From the NCBI GenBank assembly GCA_948739805.1, contig CAPYID010000008.1, forward strand, positions 1-63,249: DNA of 63,249 nucleotides, read 5' to 3'. The notes beneath the pieces are model-generated. The model had not been told where the DNA came from. It saw only the letters and a list, made by a program, of their open reading frames with translations, and did no database searches. The position numbers and the translations under genes were made by a program. Below are positions 43,411-52,723 of the stretch, piece by piece (positions within the stretch are counted from its first letter, which is position 1; each line of letters starts with the position of its first letter). This DNA comes from an uncultured Clostridia bacterium. Its GTDB lineage: Bacteria > Bacillota > Clostridia > TANB77 > CAG-508.

Positions 43411-46400
43411 TTAGTCTAATGTTATTTCATATTCTTCGTCATCATATTCAACTGTATGTTTGATTTCTTGTTCTCTGTGTATGATTTCGATTTCTTCTTT
43501 GTCTAGTTTCTTACTGATTGATTTACTTAATATAACTTTTACTGGATTTGGATATGTATCCTCATCTAAGAATTTGTCTATATTGATTGTTGCATTTCTC
43601 TTTGTGATTCTGTCTTTTCCTCCTAATACGAATTCTCCATCTTCGAATACGTATACTTTTACATTACGTCTAAATACTACTACTAGTATTATTAGAAGTA
43701 ATATTCCTAGTCCACTTATAGCTCCTGCTATTATCATCATTTCATTGTTATTGTTATCTTGCTCGTCTTTTACACCTAATACTTGTGTAGGTTTTTCAAT
43801 TATTGGCTTATCTACTTCTGGAGTTTTATCAATAATTGGCTCAGTTGGGGTTACTGGTTCGTCAATTATTGGTTCATCTATGATAGGTTCGTCAATTATT
43901 GGATTTTCTACTATTGGGTCTTTTATTATTGGTGTAGTGTCAGTTGGTTTTGTACTTGGCTTTGTACTTGGGGTTGTACTTGGCTTCGTACTTGGCTTAC
44001 TTGGTTTTGTACTTGGCTTACTTGGTTTTGTACTTGGTGTATTTGGTTTTGTATTTGTTTTCTTTGCTACTGTTACTACAAATTCTGTTGTAAATCCTCC
44101 ATAGTTTACAGTTATTACTTGTTTTCCTGCTTTATTACTGTTGTATCCTGATACCATTTCTTTTGTTACTGGTATTATCTGGGTTCCACTTGATTTTACT
44201 ACTACGATTGTTGCTCCTGATACATCTAAGTTTTCTCCATTTTTATAGCTTGTTTTGTTTGGTAATGTGTTCATTGATATTCCTTTTATTTTATCAACGA
44301 CTTTTACTTGGAAGTTTCCTTGTAATCCTTTATATTCTACCTTGATAGTTTGTGTTCCTTCTTGTGCTTTGTTGTATCCTGATAGCATAGAGGCTGTCAT
44401 TTCTACATTTTCCTCTATTGCTCCACTTGCCATTACTATTGATACTCTTCCTCCTGCTAAGTTTAGTTCTTCTCCATATTCATATTCTGTTTTGTCTGGT
44501 GCTTTTACAATTAGTTTTGTTGCATAGTCTTCTACTGTAACTATAAATTCTTTTGTGATTCCTTCATATGTTACTTTTAATGTTTGTTGTCCAACTTTGT
44601 TTGGATTATATCCTGTTATCATATCTGGTGTCATGTTTATTGTTTGTTTTTCTCCACTTTCTTTTGTAATTTGGATTGTTCCTCCTGTTACATCTAGGTT
44701 TTCACCATATTTATAGTTTAGTTTGTTTGGTAATGTAACTATTTGTATATCACTTAATGGGTCTACTACTGTAATGCTAAATGTTGCTTTGTATCCTTTG
44801 TATGTTACTGTTATTGTTTTTGCTCCTTCTGAACTTGTGTCAAATCCTGATATCATTGAAAGTAATATATCTATTGGTGCCTTAGTTTTTCCACTTCCTG
44901 TTATTTGTACTACTTTTCCTCCTGTTAAGTCTATTCTTTCTCCAATGTTGTATACTAGTTTTTTAGGTGCTATAATTCTAATTCCTATTATGTCATCGCT
45001 TACTTCTACATCATAGAAGTCTTTTTGACCTCCATATGTTACTGTTAATTGTTGTTTTCCTGGTTGGTTAGGATTAAATCCTGTTATCATTTCTTTTGTC
45101 ATTGGTATTATTTCTTTGTCGCCATTTGCTCTGGTTACTTCTATTGTTCCTCCTGTGATGTCTAGTTCTTCTCCATATTCATAGTTTTGTTTTGGATAGT
45201 CTACTATTTTTATTGATACTGCATTTTCTTCTACTGTAACTGGGAAGGTTTTTGTTTCTCCTTCATATGTTACTGTTATAGTTTGTGTTCCTAGCTTTTT
45301 AGGATTATATCCTTCTACTTTTACTGATGGGTCTGTAAGTGGTACTGGATCAATCTCTAATCCACTTGCCATTATTATTTGTACTGTTCCTCCTGTTAAG
45401 TCTAGTTGGTCTCCATATTTATATGTTGTTTTGTCTGGAGGTGTTAGTACTATTCCTGTTACTTCGTCTTCTACTGTTACTGTAAATGTTACTGTTGCTG
45501 GTGTTCCATCTGCATATTTACCATATGTTACTGTAATTGTTTGAGTTTCTGGTAAGTCTTCTGGAGCTGGGGTACTCTCAAAACCACTTATCATGTTCTC
45601 TGTTACAGCTACACGTTCTTGTCCATTTACTGTTACAATGTCTAAGTATGCTCCTTCTAAGTTTATGTTTTCTCCATATTTGTATGTTGTTTTGTTTGGT
45701 CCTGGATTTAATGTTATTGATTCTACTGTTTGTGTTACTTCATATTTATATTTTGCTTCTTTTGTTATTTTTGCTCCACGAGCATCTTGTTCTTCATATG
45801 TTACTGTTGCTTCGAAGTTTTGTCCTACTTTTGTTGCGTCTAGTCCTTTTATCATATCATCTGTAATGTCTTTTGTTTCTGTGCTGTTTTGTGTATCTGC
45901 TTTTCTATAAATTTTGATTTTTCCTCCTGCATTTTCTATTGGATCACCTTTTTCATAGATTGTTTTTGGGGAATTGTTTTCATCTATTTCTATGTGATCT
46001 ATTATATTTTTTACTGTTATTTCAAAATCTAAGTGAGCACTTTGTCCGTCTTTTTCATAATATACTCTGATTGTTCTTGTTTCCATATTATTAGCATCAT
46101 ATACATTTGCTGGTAAGTTTGTTGTAGCATTTGGTGCTCCTGTTTCTCCGTCTGTTATGTCTGTTATTGTTGCTTCTGTAATTTCTACTAATTTTCCTTG
46201 TGAACCTGGTGTGTCACTTGCATGTTGAGCGTATATTTTTATTCCATCATAGTTTAGTTCTTCTCCATGGTTGTATATTTTATTTTTTGCTTCTCCTGTT
46301 ATTGTTACTCCTGTAACTTGGTCTATTAGTGTTACTTGTAGTGTTGCTGGGAATTTCTCTCCTTTTGTAAAACTGTTATCATCATTGTCCATGTATTCTA

Positions 46401-49400
46401 TTTTTAAAGCTTGATTTTCTTTTGTTTTGTCATATACTGTTTTTATCATGACTTCTGTTAAAGCTTGTGATGAAATTTTAGCTCCTGCTTGTGCATATAC
46501 TACATTATATTTAACGTCTTTTATTACGTCTGCTAGTTCTGTGTTTAGTAGTTTTGTTACACTTTCTGGATTTAATGTTATTTCTTTTACATAGTCTTTT
46601 ACTATTACTTTAAATGTTTGTGATTGTCCTCCATATTCTACTGTTACTGTTTGTTCTCCTAATTGTTCTGGTTTATAGTTTTTTATCATTTCTTTTGTTA
46701 CTGGTATATTGTCTGGTCCGCTTCCTTTTACTATATCAATTGTTACTCCTTTTAAGTTTAAGTCTTCTCCATATTGTGCTGTTGTTGGTGGATTGTTTAT
46801 GCTTATACTTGTTACAGTGTCTTTTACTGTTACATCATATGTTGTTGGTTTTTCTATTCCGTTTTCTTCATATGTTATTGTTAGTGTTAATGGTTTGTGT
46901 TCTGTTTTTGAGTCAAAGCCTTTTACCCATTCTTTTTCTACTGGTATTGTTTCTTTTCCTACTGCTCTTTCTACTTCAATTGTTAAGTTATCTACATTTA
47001 AGTCCTCATTTACATTGTATTCTGTTTGATGTGTTGTGCTGTTTACTTTTATTGATTTGATATCATTTGTTATTGTTATGTTATAGTCTATTGTTTTTGT
47101 TATATTTCCTTCTGTATATGTTGCAGTAACGTTTTTGGTTACTTTGTTTCCATTTTCTTTTGTATATTCTGAAGCTGCTGGACTCATGTTTACTGAAGCA
47201 TTTGTTGCTGTTTCTGTGATTTTCGCATCTTCTAAAGATACTGTTCTTTCTGCTCCTGATTTATATGTTAGTTTTAATGTTCCACTTCCTGTTTCAAATC
47301 TTTCTCCATGGTTGAATTCTTTTTGTGGTTGATCTTTTATTACAATACTGTCTAAAATATCCTTTATTGTGATTGTTAATTGTGTTGGTGCTGTAAATTT
47401 GTTTCCATTTTCATCTGTATATGTAACTTTTAGTGGTTTGTTTACTTTTCCATCTTGAAATTCTGATGCTGCTGGGCTCATGTTTATTGGACTTCCATTT
47501 ATTTCTGTTATTGATACTGTACTATTTGTCATTGATTCTGTTGTACTTGATGTTGCTCCACTTGCATAAGAGAAACTAATTCTTCCTCCTTGTGCATTAA
47601 ATGGGTCTCCATAATTGTATATTACATTATTTGGATTTTGTGCTATTGCTATTCCTGTTATTTTGTCTTTTATTGTTACATTAAATGTATCTTCTACTGG
47701 TATTATATCAATGTCTGCATCGTCAGGTGTTGATAGTTTAACTGTAACTGTTTGTTGACATTTCTGGTTTGTAAATTCATCTGCACTAGGTGTCTTATTG
47801 AAGCCTTCTGTTATCATGTCTATTGTTACTGGTTTTGCTTGACTTGTTGCTCCACTTGCATAGTTTTTTACATATGTTACATTGCTTAAGTTTAATTCTT
47901 CATTATAATTAGATGTAAAATCATTTGGTGCTGTTACTGTTATTCCTGTGATATAATCTTTTAGTTTGATGTTTACTCCTTTTCCTTCTGTTGTTGTCAT
48001 TCCAGCATATGTAACAGGTAAGTTTTGCATATTTGTTACATCACTTGAATCATAGTTTGTTAGGTCTAACATTCCTATATTTATAACTACAGGTGTTCCT
48101 ATTTTGTGTCCTGCTGCTGTTGTTAATTCTAATGTTGCTCCTGTTAAGTCTAATTTGCTTCCTTCTGTTCCATATTTGTTTTTAGCTGTTGGTTGTGTTT
48201 TTACTGCTATACTTGCTATTGTGTCATTTACTGTTATGTTAAATGTTGTTGATTGTCCTTCATATGTTATTGTTATAATTTGCTTTCCTGCTTCTTTGTC
48301 TCCATTTTGCCATTTGTCTCCACTACAACTGTTTATATCTGCCATTGTTATTGGTTTTGTTACATCTGCCTCTGTCATTGATATGTTAGATATCTTTTTT
48401 CCACTCTTTGTAGTTGCTTCTATTGTTCCTCCAGCAAATTCTATTGTTTCTCCACTATTGTATTCAATTTTTGTAGGATCTTTTGTAACTTTTATACCTA
48501 CTATTGGATCTGTTACTGTTAAGGTTATATCTGCTGTAGATGTTCCATCTTTATATGTAATTGTTGCTTTTGGGTTGTCTACATCTGCTGTTTTTGGTTC
48601 TATTGTTATTAAACCTTGTTCAATTGCTTCTGTTATTTCTTTTGTTTCTGTACTACCATCACTATATGTTATGGTTATACTTCCATCTTCAATATTGATT
48701 GGATCACCATGTTCATATGTTGTATTTGTTGGATCTTGATTAATTGTAATTCCTGTTACTATTTTGTAAGGTAATTCAGCGTTTACTTCTCCTGCTGATA
48801 TGACTACTTTTTTGTCTTCTGTTGCTTTTGTGTTATCTATTGTTATTTTTCCATCTTCATTTGGTTTTACAGTTATTATTCCATCTTCTATTGCTTGTTG
48901 TATGTCTGATATTTCTTCTTCTGAACCGTCGTCATATTTTATTGTTATATTTACTTCTGTAAAGTCTATGTCTTCTCCTACGTAATATTTATCTTTACCT
49001 AGCCCTTGGTTTACTATTATTTCTGCAATTGATTTTTCTGCTAATCCTCCAAAGCCTTCGAATTTTAAATACTCTTGACCTGTTACATATTTTGTAGGTT
49101 TACCTTCAGGTTTATATGGAATTATTAGACCTGTTTCAATAGCTGGTGTTTCTACTACTGAAAAAATATCTTTTGTTAAATCTTGTATTTTTACACCATC
49201 TGCTAGTCTAAATTTAAATGTTGCAAGTACTCCTCCTTCATCTATATAATCTATTCCAGATTCTTTTTGGGCAGCTGATATACCTCCATTTATTGTTATT
49301 TGTCCTGGTGTGAAACTTTCTCCTCCATTGCCCCAAAATAGTGTTGCAAAATCATCAAATTCTACAGCATCTTTAAGTGTTTGACTTGACCTCTTTATAT

Positions 49401-49830
49401 TAGCATATGTAGGTGTTAATATTGAAGTGTCATATTTTAAGTTTAATGCACTTGCATTTACAGTGCCACATCCTTTGATTCTTAATTCCATTACTACTGC
49501 TCTTGATTGATCTTCTTCTATTGTTTCTGCTGCATCATACATATAGTCAAAGTAATATAAGTATGTCGCTGGATCTATTTCTTCTGCATTTTCATCTTCT
49601 TCCTCAATTTGTTTAATAGCGTCTATTTCTGATTTGTTAGTTTTTGGATGAAGTAATTTCAATTCATAGTATGGTTCTCCTGATTGTATTTCTCTTGCCT
49701 GTGGTTCTTCTGCTCGAACTTTGTGCATTAATGTTCCATAAGGTGAAAACATATTTAAAATCATTATTAGAACTGTTATTAATGCACATGCACGTTTTTT
49801 GTCAAAATAATTTTCTAACTTCCCTTCCAT
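43411..49830 (-). CDS. Membrane-anchored surface protein with about 19 Big_3 repeats
   Basis: 2139 residues. A signal peptide (about 14-40, ACALITVLIMILNMFSP) is followed by a cohesin/CBM-like beta-sandwich (about 90-240: VVMELRIKG, ALNLKYDTSILTP, GGVLATFKFRL). Then come about 19 group-3 bacterial Ig repeats (about 260-1900) with the signature YEYGEELDLTGG...VTYGGxxxxFxVTV; the early ones are diverged and the last seven are regular. A Pro/Thr/Ser/Lys stalk (PSKPSTKPS) and a Pro/Ile/Asp repeat lead to one membrane segment (AGAISGLGILLLIILVVVF) and a basic cytoplasmic tail of about 85 residues. There is no LPxTG site, so it is anchored by the membrane. It starts 15 bases after the dockerin gene's stop: an operon. 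It could serve as the cell-bound receptor for dockerin-bearing partners (inference). Confidence 0.88.
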   Translation of the reverse strand: MEGKLENYFDKKRACALITVLIMILNMFSPYGTLMHKVRAEEPQAREIQSGEPYYELKLLHPKTNKSEIDAIKQIEEEDENAEEIDPATYLYYFDYMYDAAETIEEDQSRAVVMELRIKGCGTVNASALNLKYDTSILTPTYANIKRSSQTLKDAVEFDDFATLFWGNGGESFTPGQITINGGISAAQKESGIDYIDEGGVLATFKFRLADGVKIQDLTKDIFSVVETPAIETGLIIPYKPEGKPTKYVTGQEYLKFEGFGGLAEKSIAEIIVNQGLGKDKYYVGEDIDFTEVNITIKYDDGSEEEISDIQQAIEDGIITVKPNEDGKITIDNTKATEDKKVVISAGEVNAELPYKIVTGITINQDPTNTTYEHGDPINIEDGSITITYSDGSTETKEITEAIEQGLITIEPKTADVDNPKATITYKDGTSTADITLTVTDPIVGIKVTKDPTKIEYNSGETIEFAGGTIEATTKSGKKISNISMTEADVTKPITMADINSCSGDKWQNGDKEAGKQIITITYEGQSTTFNITVNDTIASIAVKTQPTAKNKYGTEGSKLDLTGATLELTTAAGHKIGTPVVINIGMLDLTNYDSSDVTNMQNLPVTYAGMTTTEGKGVNIKLKDYITGITVTAPNDFTSNYNEELNLSNVTYVKNYASGATSQAKPVTIDMITEGFNKTPSADEFTNQKCQQTVTVKLSTPDDADIDIIPVEDTFNVTIKDKITGIAIAQNPNNVIYNYGDPFNAQGGRISFSYASGATSSTTESMTNSTVSITEINGSPINMSPAASEFQDGKVNKPLKVTYTDENGNKFTAPTQLTITIKDILDSIVIKDQPQKEFNHGERFETGSGTLKLTYKSGAERTVSLEDAKITETATNASVNMSPAASEYTKENGNKVTKNVTATYTEGNITKTIDYNITITNDIKSIKVNSTTHQTEYNVNEDLNVDNLTIEVERAVGKETIPVEKEWVKGFDSKTEHKPLTLTITYEENGIEKPTTYDVTVKDTVTSISINNPPTTAQYGEDLNLKGVTIDIVKGSGPDNIPVTKEMIKNYKPEQLGEQTVTVEYGGQSQTFKVIVKDYVKEITLNPESVTKLLNTELADVIKDVKYNVVYAQAGAKISSQALTEVMIKTVYDKTKENQALKIEYMDNDDNSFTKGEKFPATLQVTLIDQVTGVTITGEAKNKIYNHGEELNYDGIKIYAQHASDTPGSQGKLVEITEATITDITDGETGAPNATTNLPANVYDANNMETRTIRVYYEKDGQSAHLDFEITVKNIIDHIEIDENNSPKTIYEKGDPIENAGGKIKIYRKADTQNSTETKDITDDMIKGLDATKVGQNFEATVTYEEQDARGAKITKEAKYKYEVTQTVESITLNPGPNKTTYKYGENINLEGAYLDIVTVNGQERVAVTENMISGFESTPAPEDLPETQTITVTYGKYADGTPATVTFTVTVEDEVTGIVLTPPDKTTYKYGDQLDLTGGTVQIIMASGLEIDPVPLTDPSVKVEGYNPKKLGTQTITVTYEGETKTFPVTVEENAVSIKIVDYPKQNYEYGEELDITGGTIEVTRANGDKEIIPMTKEMITGFNPNQPGKQQLTVTYGGQKDFYDVEVSDDIIGIRIIAPKKLVYNIGERIDLTGGKVVQITGSGKTKAPIDILLSMISGFDTSSEGAKTITVTYKGYKATFSITVVDPLSDIQIVTLPNKLNYKYGENLDVTGGTIQITKESGEKQTINMTPDMITGYNPNKVGQQTLKVTYEGITKEFIVTVEDYATKLIVKAPDKTEYEYGEELNLAGGRVSIVMASGAIEENVEMTASMLSGYNKAQEGTQTIKVEYKGLQGNFQVKVVDKIKGISMNTLPNKTSYKNGENLDVSGATIVVVKSSGTQIIPVTKEMVSGYNSNKAGKQVITVNYGGFTTEFVVTVAKKTNTKPNTPSTKPSKPSTKPSKPSTKPSTTPSTKPSTKPTDTTPIIKDPIVENPIIDEPIIDEPIIDEPVTPTEPIIDKTPEVDKPIIEKPTQVLGVKDEQDNNNNEMMIIAGAISGLGILLLIILVVVFRRNVKVYVFEDGEFVLGGKDRITKRNATINIDKFLDEDTYPNPVKVILSKSISKKLDKEEIEIIHREQEIKHTVEYDDEEYEITLD

Positions 49831-49845
49831 TTCTTCTCCTTTCCT

Positions 49846-51523
49846 TTATTCTATTTCTCTTATTTCTGAATAGTCTGTCATAAATATTGATAAGTCTACT
49901 ACATTTACTTTTCCGTCTTCATTAAAGTCATATTTTATATCATATGCGTCGTCAATTTCCTGACTTCCATATTCATTCATAAATAATGATAAGTCTACTA
50001 CATTTACTATTCCGTCTTTGTTTAAGTCTCCTGCTACTAGTTCTTTATATCCTAAGTCTACCTTTTCGTTTTCTTCTACTACAGTGTCTGTATAAATATG
50101 ATCTAGGTATCCTGGTTTATCTATTAATACATCATATTTTCCTGGTACTACATATATTTCATATGTTCCGTCATCATTCGTTTTGTAGTTTCCTGAATCT
50201 AATGCTATTAACTTGTCATGTACATCGTCCATTTTTCCATTTTCAACTTGTTTCCAGTCTATTACTTTTGCTACATCTTCTGATTTATAAATTCTTATGT
50301 TTGAATTATAAGTTCCTTTTTCTGTGGTTTCAGGTGTACATATACTTCCTTTTATAATTCCATATGGTCTTTTTATTGTTATCTGATATTCATTTTCTAT
50401 TGAAGTATCTTCTGCTGTTACATGTATTGTTATTATTGTTTCTGGCTCTCCTAGTTTGTTTAATGTTACAGCTGTTGCTTCTTCATTTGTTAAGTCTTTT
50501 TCTTCATATATAATTGTTGTACCATCTTCTTCATACATTAGGTTACCATTTTCATCTCTTTTTGGTGTTTTTATTTTCATTGTTGCAAATTCATTACTTT
50601 GTGTTGCTGTTATATCTATTGTATCAAGATCTTCTAATAAGTTTAATTCATAGTTTTTTGTTTCTTTATCAAATGATGGTGTTAAATTATATTCTTTATA
50701 TGTAGATTGGTCTGGATTTTCTTCATCTATTTTTCCACTACTTAATACTATATTTGTTAAGTCTGCATCTTTTGATACTACATTATTTGTAAATATAAAT
50801 ATTTTCTCTGCTGGACTTTCATATGATATTGCTGCATTTACATTTATCTTAATTCCTGTTTGTGGAGTGTGTGATGATGGTACTAATGCTAAACCAAAAT
50901 CATCTTTATTAAATGTCTCATTTGTTAACATTTTGAAACTCATTTTTCCAAGTAATACTCCACCTTCTTCTTTTGTTGTAATTATCTTATCTCCTTCTGT
51001 AGTACCTCCTGTACTACCAGCTGTATTATCTTCATCTTTTAATTTTATAATATGCTGACTTTCTTCTACTGGTGGATAAAATGCAGTTGCTAGTCTTATT
51101 ATAGTATCTGTTGGAAGTTTATCAGTAGGATCTTTTTCTGGTACTTTAAATATATCTAATATTGGTTTTTCCTCTGTTCCTGCAAACTCACTTTCAAACT
51201 TGAAATATTCATTTACTGCATTTGTAGTTGCATTTGTTTCCATATTTGAAGTAGCAAGTTTTGTATTATTATATTTGAATCTTAATTCAAATCCGTTTGA
51301 AATATATGTCATGACCCCAGAGTTCCATTACTAATTGTCTACCATTTTCCCCTGTGTCATTAATTTTAGCAGCTCTAAGTTCAAAATACTGACCTTCTTG
51401 CGGTGTTGCTGGTATTGTAGAATCTGCTCTTACACCTATTCCAAACATACTAAATATTAATAGAACGATCCATGTTACTATTATAATCTTTGATAATATG
51501 TTATCTTCTATTCTTTTATTCAA
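49846..51523 (-). pseudogene. Exported cohesin-like/cadherin-like/dockerin protein, frameshifted
   Basis: Two overlapping frames form one gene. Codons from 51523 encode a signal segment (VTWIVLLIFSMFGIGVRAD) and QLVMELWGHD, then stop. The second frame resumes with NGFELRFKYNNTKLA, exactly where the sandwich of the downstream gene continues (ALNLKYDTSILTP). Removing one base from the C run at 51315-51318 joins them into about 558 residues. The rest has a strand GGVLLGKMSFKML, a cadherin-like domain, a carboxypeptidase-regulatory-like domain (GTYEIYVVPGKYDVLIDKPG) and a dockerin-like end with two canonical F-hands, GDLNKDGIVNVVD and YDFNEDGKVNVVD. The promoter is at 51614-51641. Whether the break is real decay or a sequencing error is open; the coding sequence on both sides is intact. 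Confidence 0.8.
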
Positions 51524-51613
51524 CGTTGGAAACCTCCTTTTCTTTGTTTTTCTTCTGTATTAAAAACTAAATATTTTCTCAGCCAAAAGGTGTTCTTGAA
51601 ATCTTCACTTTTT

Positions 51614-51641
51614 ATTATAGACGAAAAAAAACAAGTGTCAA
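51614..51641 (-). promoter_or_regulatory. Promoter of the surface protein operon
   Basis: On the minus strand consensus TTGACA (51641-51636), 16 bases and TATAAT (51619-51614). The leader is about 85 bases. Confidence 0.75.
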
Positions 51642-51951
51642 TGGTACTTATTTCTATTAATTCCTTAATATTCTTTACGGAAATTCAGGTATTCGGTCTT
51701 TTTTTAGTGTTTATTACATTTTTATTTATTTTCTGTCACAACTTGACTTTTTCTGTAATATTTCGTCGGCAAGTTGTATTTTCCGTAGTTTTTTTTATTG
51801 TAATATTTCTCTTCTTCCATACACTTGTTTTTATTTTGTATGGAAAAGTTATCCATTATATTTTATATAACATTTTTTATTATCAGTATTTTTTCTTTTA
51901 TAACTTTGAACTATTTTATATTAAAGCTCTAAATGTAAAAAACCGAAACTA

Positions 51952-52044
51952 AGATTTTGTACGCAGTGGAAACTGCTACAAAATCTAAATTCCGCCATAA
52001 TTATATTCTAAGGAAACTAACCACTTCATGATTACTTTCCTAAG
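51952..52044 (-). ncRNA. Possible structured RNA: two long hairpins upstream of the surface operon
   Basis: AGATTTTGTA pairs perfectly with TACAAAATCT around an inner GCAGT-GGAA-ACTGC (51952-51986). TATATTCTAAGGAAA pairs with TTTCCTAAGAATATA (about 52000-52048). Both carry an AGTTTCC stretch on the minus strand. No known riboswitch motif is recognised. They might be repeats rather than a functional RNA. Confidence 0.35.
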
Positions 52045-52049
52045 AATAT

Positions 52050-52082
52050 AAAAAAATTAGGCACCTGAATGGTTACCGCCTA
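52050..52082 (-). terminator. Terminator after minC
   Basis: TAGGC...GCCTA with an inner GGT/ACC pairing, followed on the minus strand by TTTTTTT. It is about 150 bases beyond the minC stop. Confidence 0.6.
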
Positions 52083-52228
52083 TACATATAATACTATATA
52101 TCGCATTATAGCATTATTTTCTCCTATTTCGCATGTTGTTTTCAAGACATGTAATTATATGTCTATTTTATTAAAACTCCTTAAAATCGAAAATATGGAC
52201 TGCTTTTTACTTGCAATCCATACTTTAT

Positions 52229-52639
52229 TTATTCTAATATTATTTGACTTCGTTTTATATATGCCCTTTTCTTTTTTGTTTTTTCTTCTTCCCCTTCTAC
52301 AATTTCTGCTTTTTCTATTTCTTTTACTATATCGGCTATTCTTACTTGTGGTGCATCTATTTCATTTGCTACTATTATTGCTTCTCTGTTTCCACTTGCT
52401 CCTGCATGTGCTAGTCCTCTTATCGCTCCTAGTACTATTACGTTTTCCCCTGATATTACTTCTGCTCCTGCATTTAGATCTCCTAATACTATTACTGTTC
52501 CTTCATATTCTACTTTGTTCCCTGATCTTAATGCTCCATCACATATTTTTGCTTTTGTTTCTTCTATCTTCTGTGAAAATGTTTTTTCTATTATGTGTAG
52601 TCCTAGTTCTATCTCTGGTTGCGTTTCCTTCTTTTTCAT
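52229..52639 (-). CDS. minC: MinC C-terminal domain protein (short septum-site inhibitor)
   Basis: 136 residues. The MinC C-terminal beta-helix is clear (VIVLGDLNAGAEVISGENV, LGAIRGLAHAGASGN). In MinCDE systems this domain dimerises and contacts MinD, while the N-terminal domain blocks FtsZ polymerisation. Full-length MinC has about 220 residues; here the FtsZ-inhibiting N-terminal domain is essentially absent, replaced by about 25 residues. GGGGAG precedes the ATG, so the short form seems genuine. No minD or minE is visible. It closes the mre cluster. The C-terminal tail is Lys/Glu-rich. Confidence 0.85.
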   Translation of the reverse strand: MKKKETQPEIELGLHIIEKTFSQKIEETKAKICDGALRSGNKVEYEGTVIVLGDLNAGAEVISGENVIVLGAIRGLAHAGASGNREAIIVANEIDAPQVRIADIVKEIEKAEIVEGEEEKTKKKRAYIKRSQIILE

Positions 52640-52667
52640 TTATATCTCCCCTTTTTTCTATAATTAG

Positions 52668-52697
52668 ACCACAAACGCCCAAAGAGCGTCCCTATAT
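52668..52697 (-). repeat. Short palindromic element, GTCCCTATATT type
   Basis: ACGCCC-AAAGA-GCGT then CCCTATATT, a diverged family member between mrdA and minC. Confidence 0.5.
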
Positions 52698-52723
52698 TCA
52701 TTTCCAATATTTTATATTCATAT

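Larger units (their letters stand above)
51524..52228. other. Intergenic region between minC and the surface operon
   Basis: No protein gene is convincing in these 705 bases. It holds the surface operon promoter, an ACAACTTG/CAAGTTGT inverted repeat (about 51740-51780) and three consecutive hairpins (51952-52082), the last being the minC terminator. Confidence 0.65.

Noticed and set aside
43411..49830. Sortase-anchored (LPxTG) adhesin
   Set aside because: No LPxTG-like motif precedes the C-terminal membrane segment, and an 85-residue cytoplasmic tail follows it, unlike sortase substrates.
6040..51330. Programmed frameshifting in the ROK kinase and dockerin genes
   Set aside because: Neither site has a heptamer slippery sequence with a supporting structure. 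Each is cured by one base in a short homopolymer, so mutation or sequencing error is simpler.
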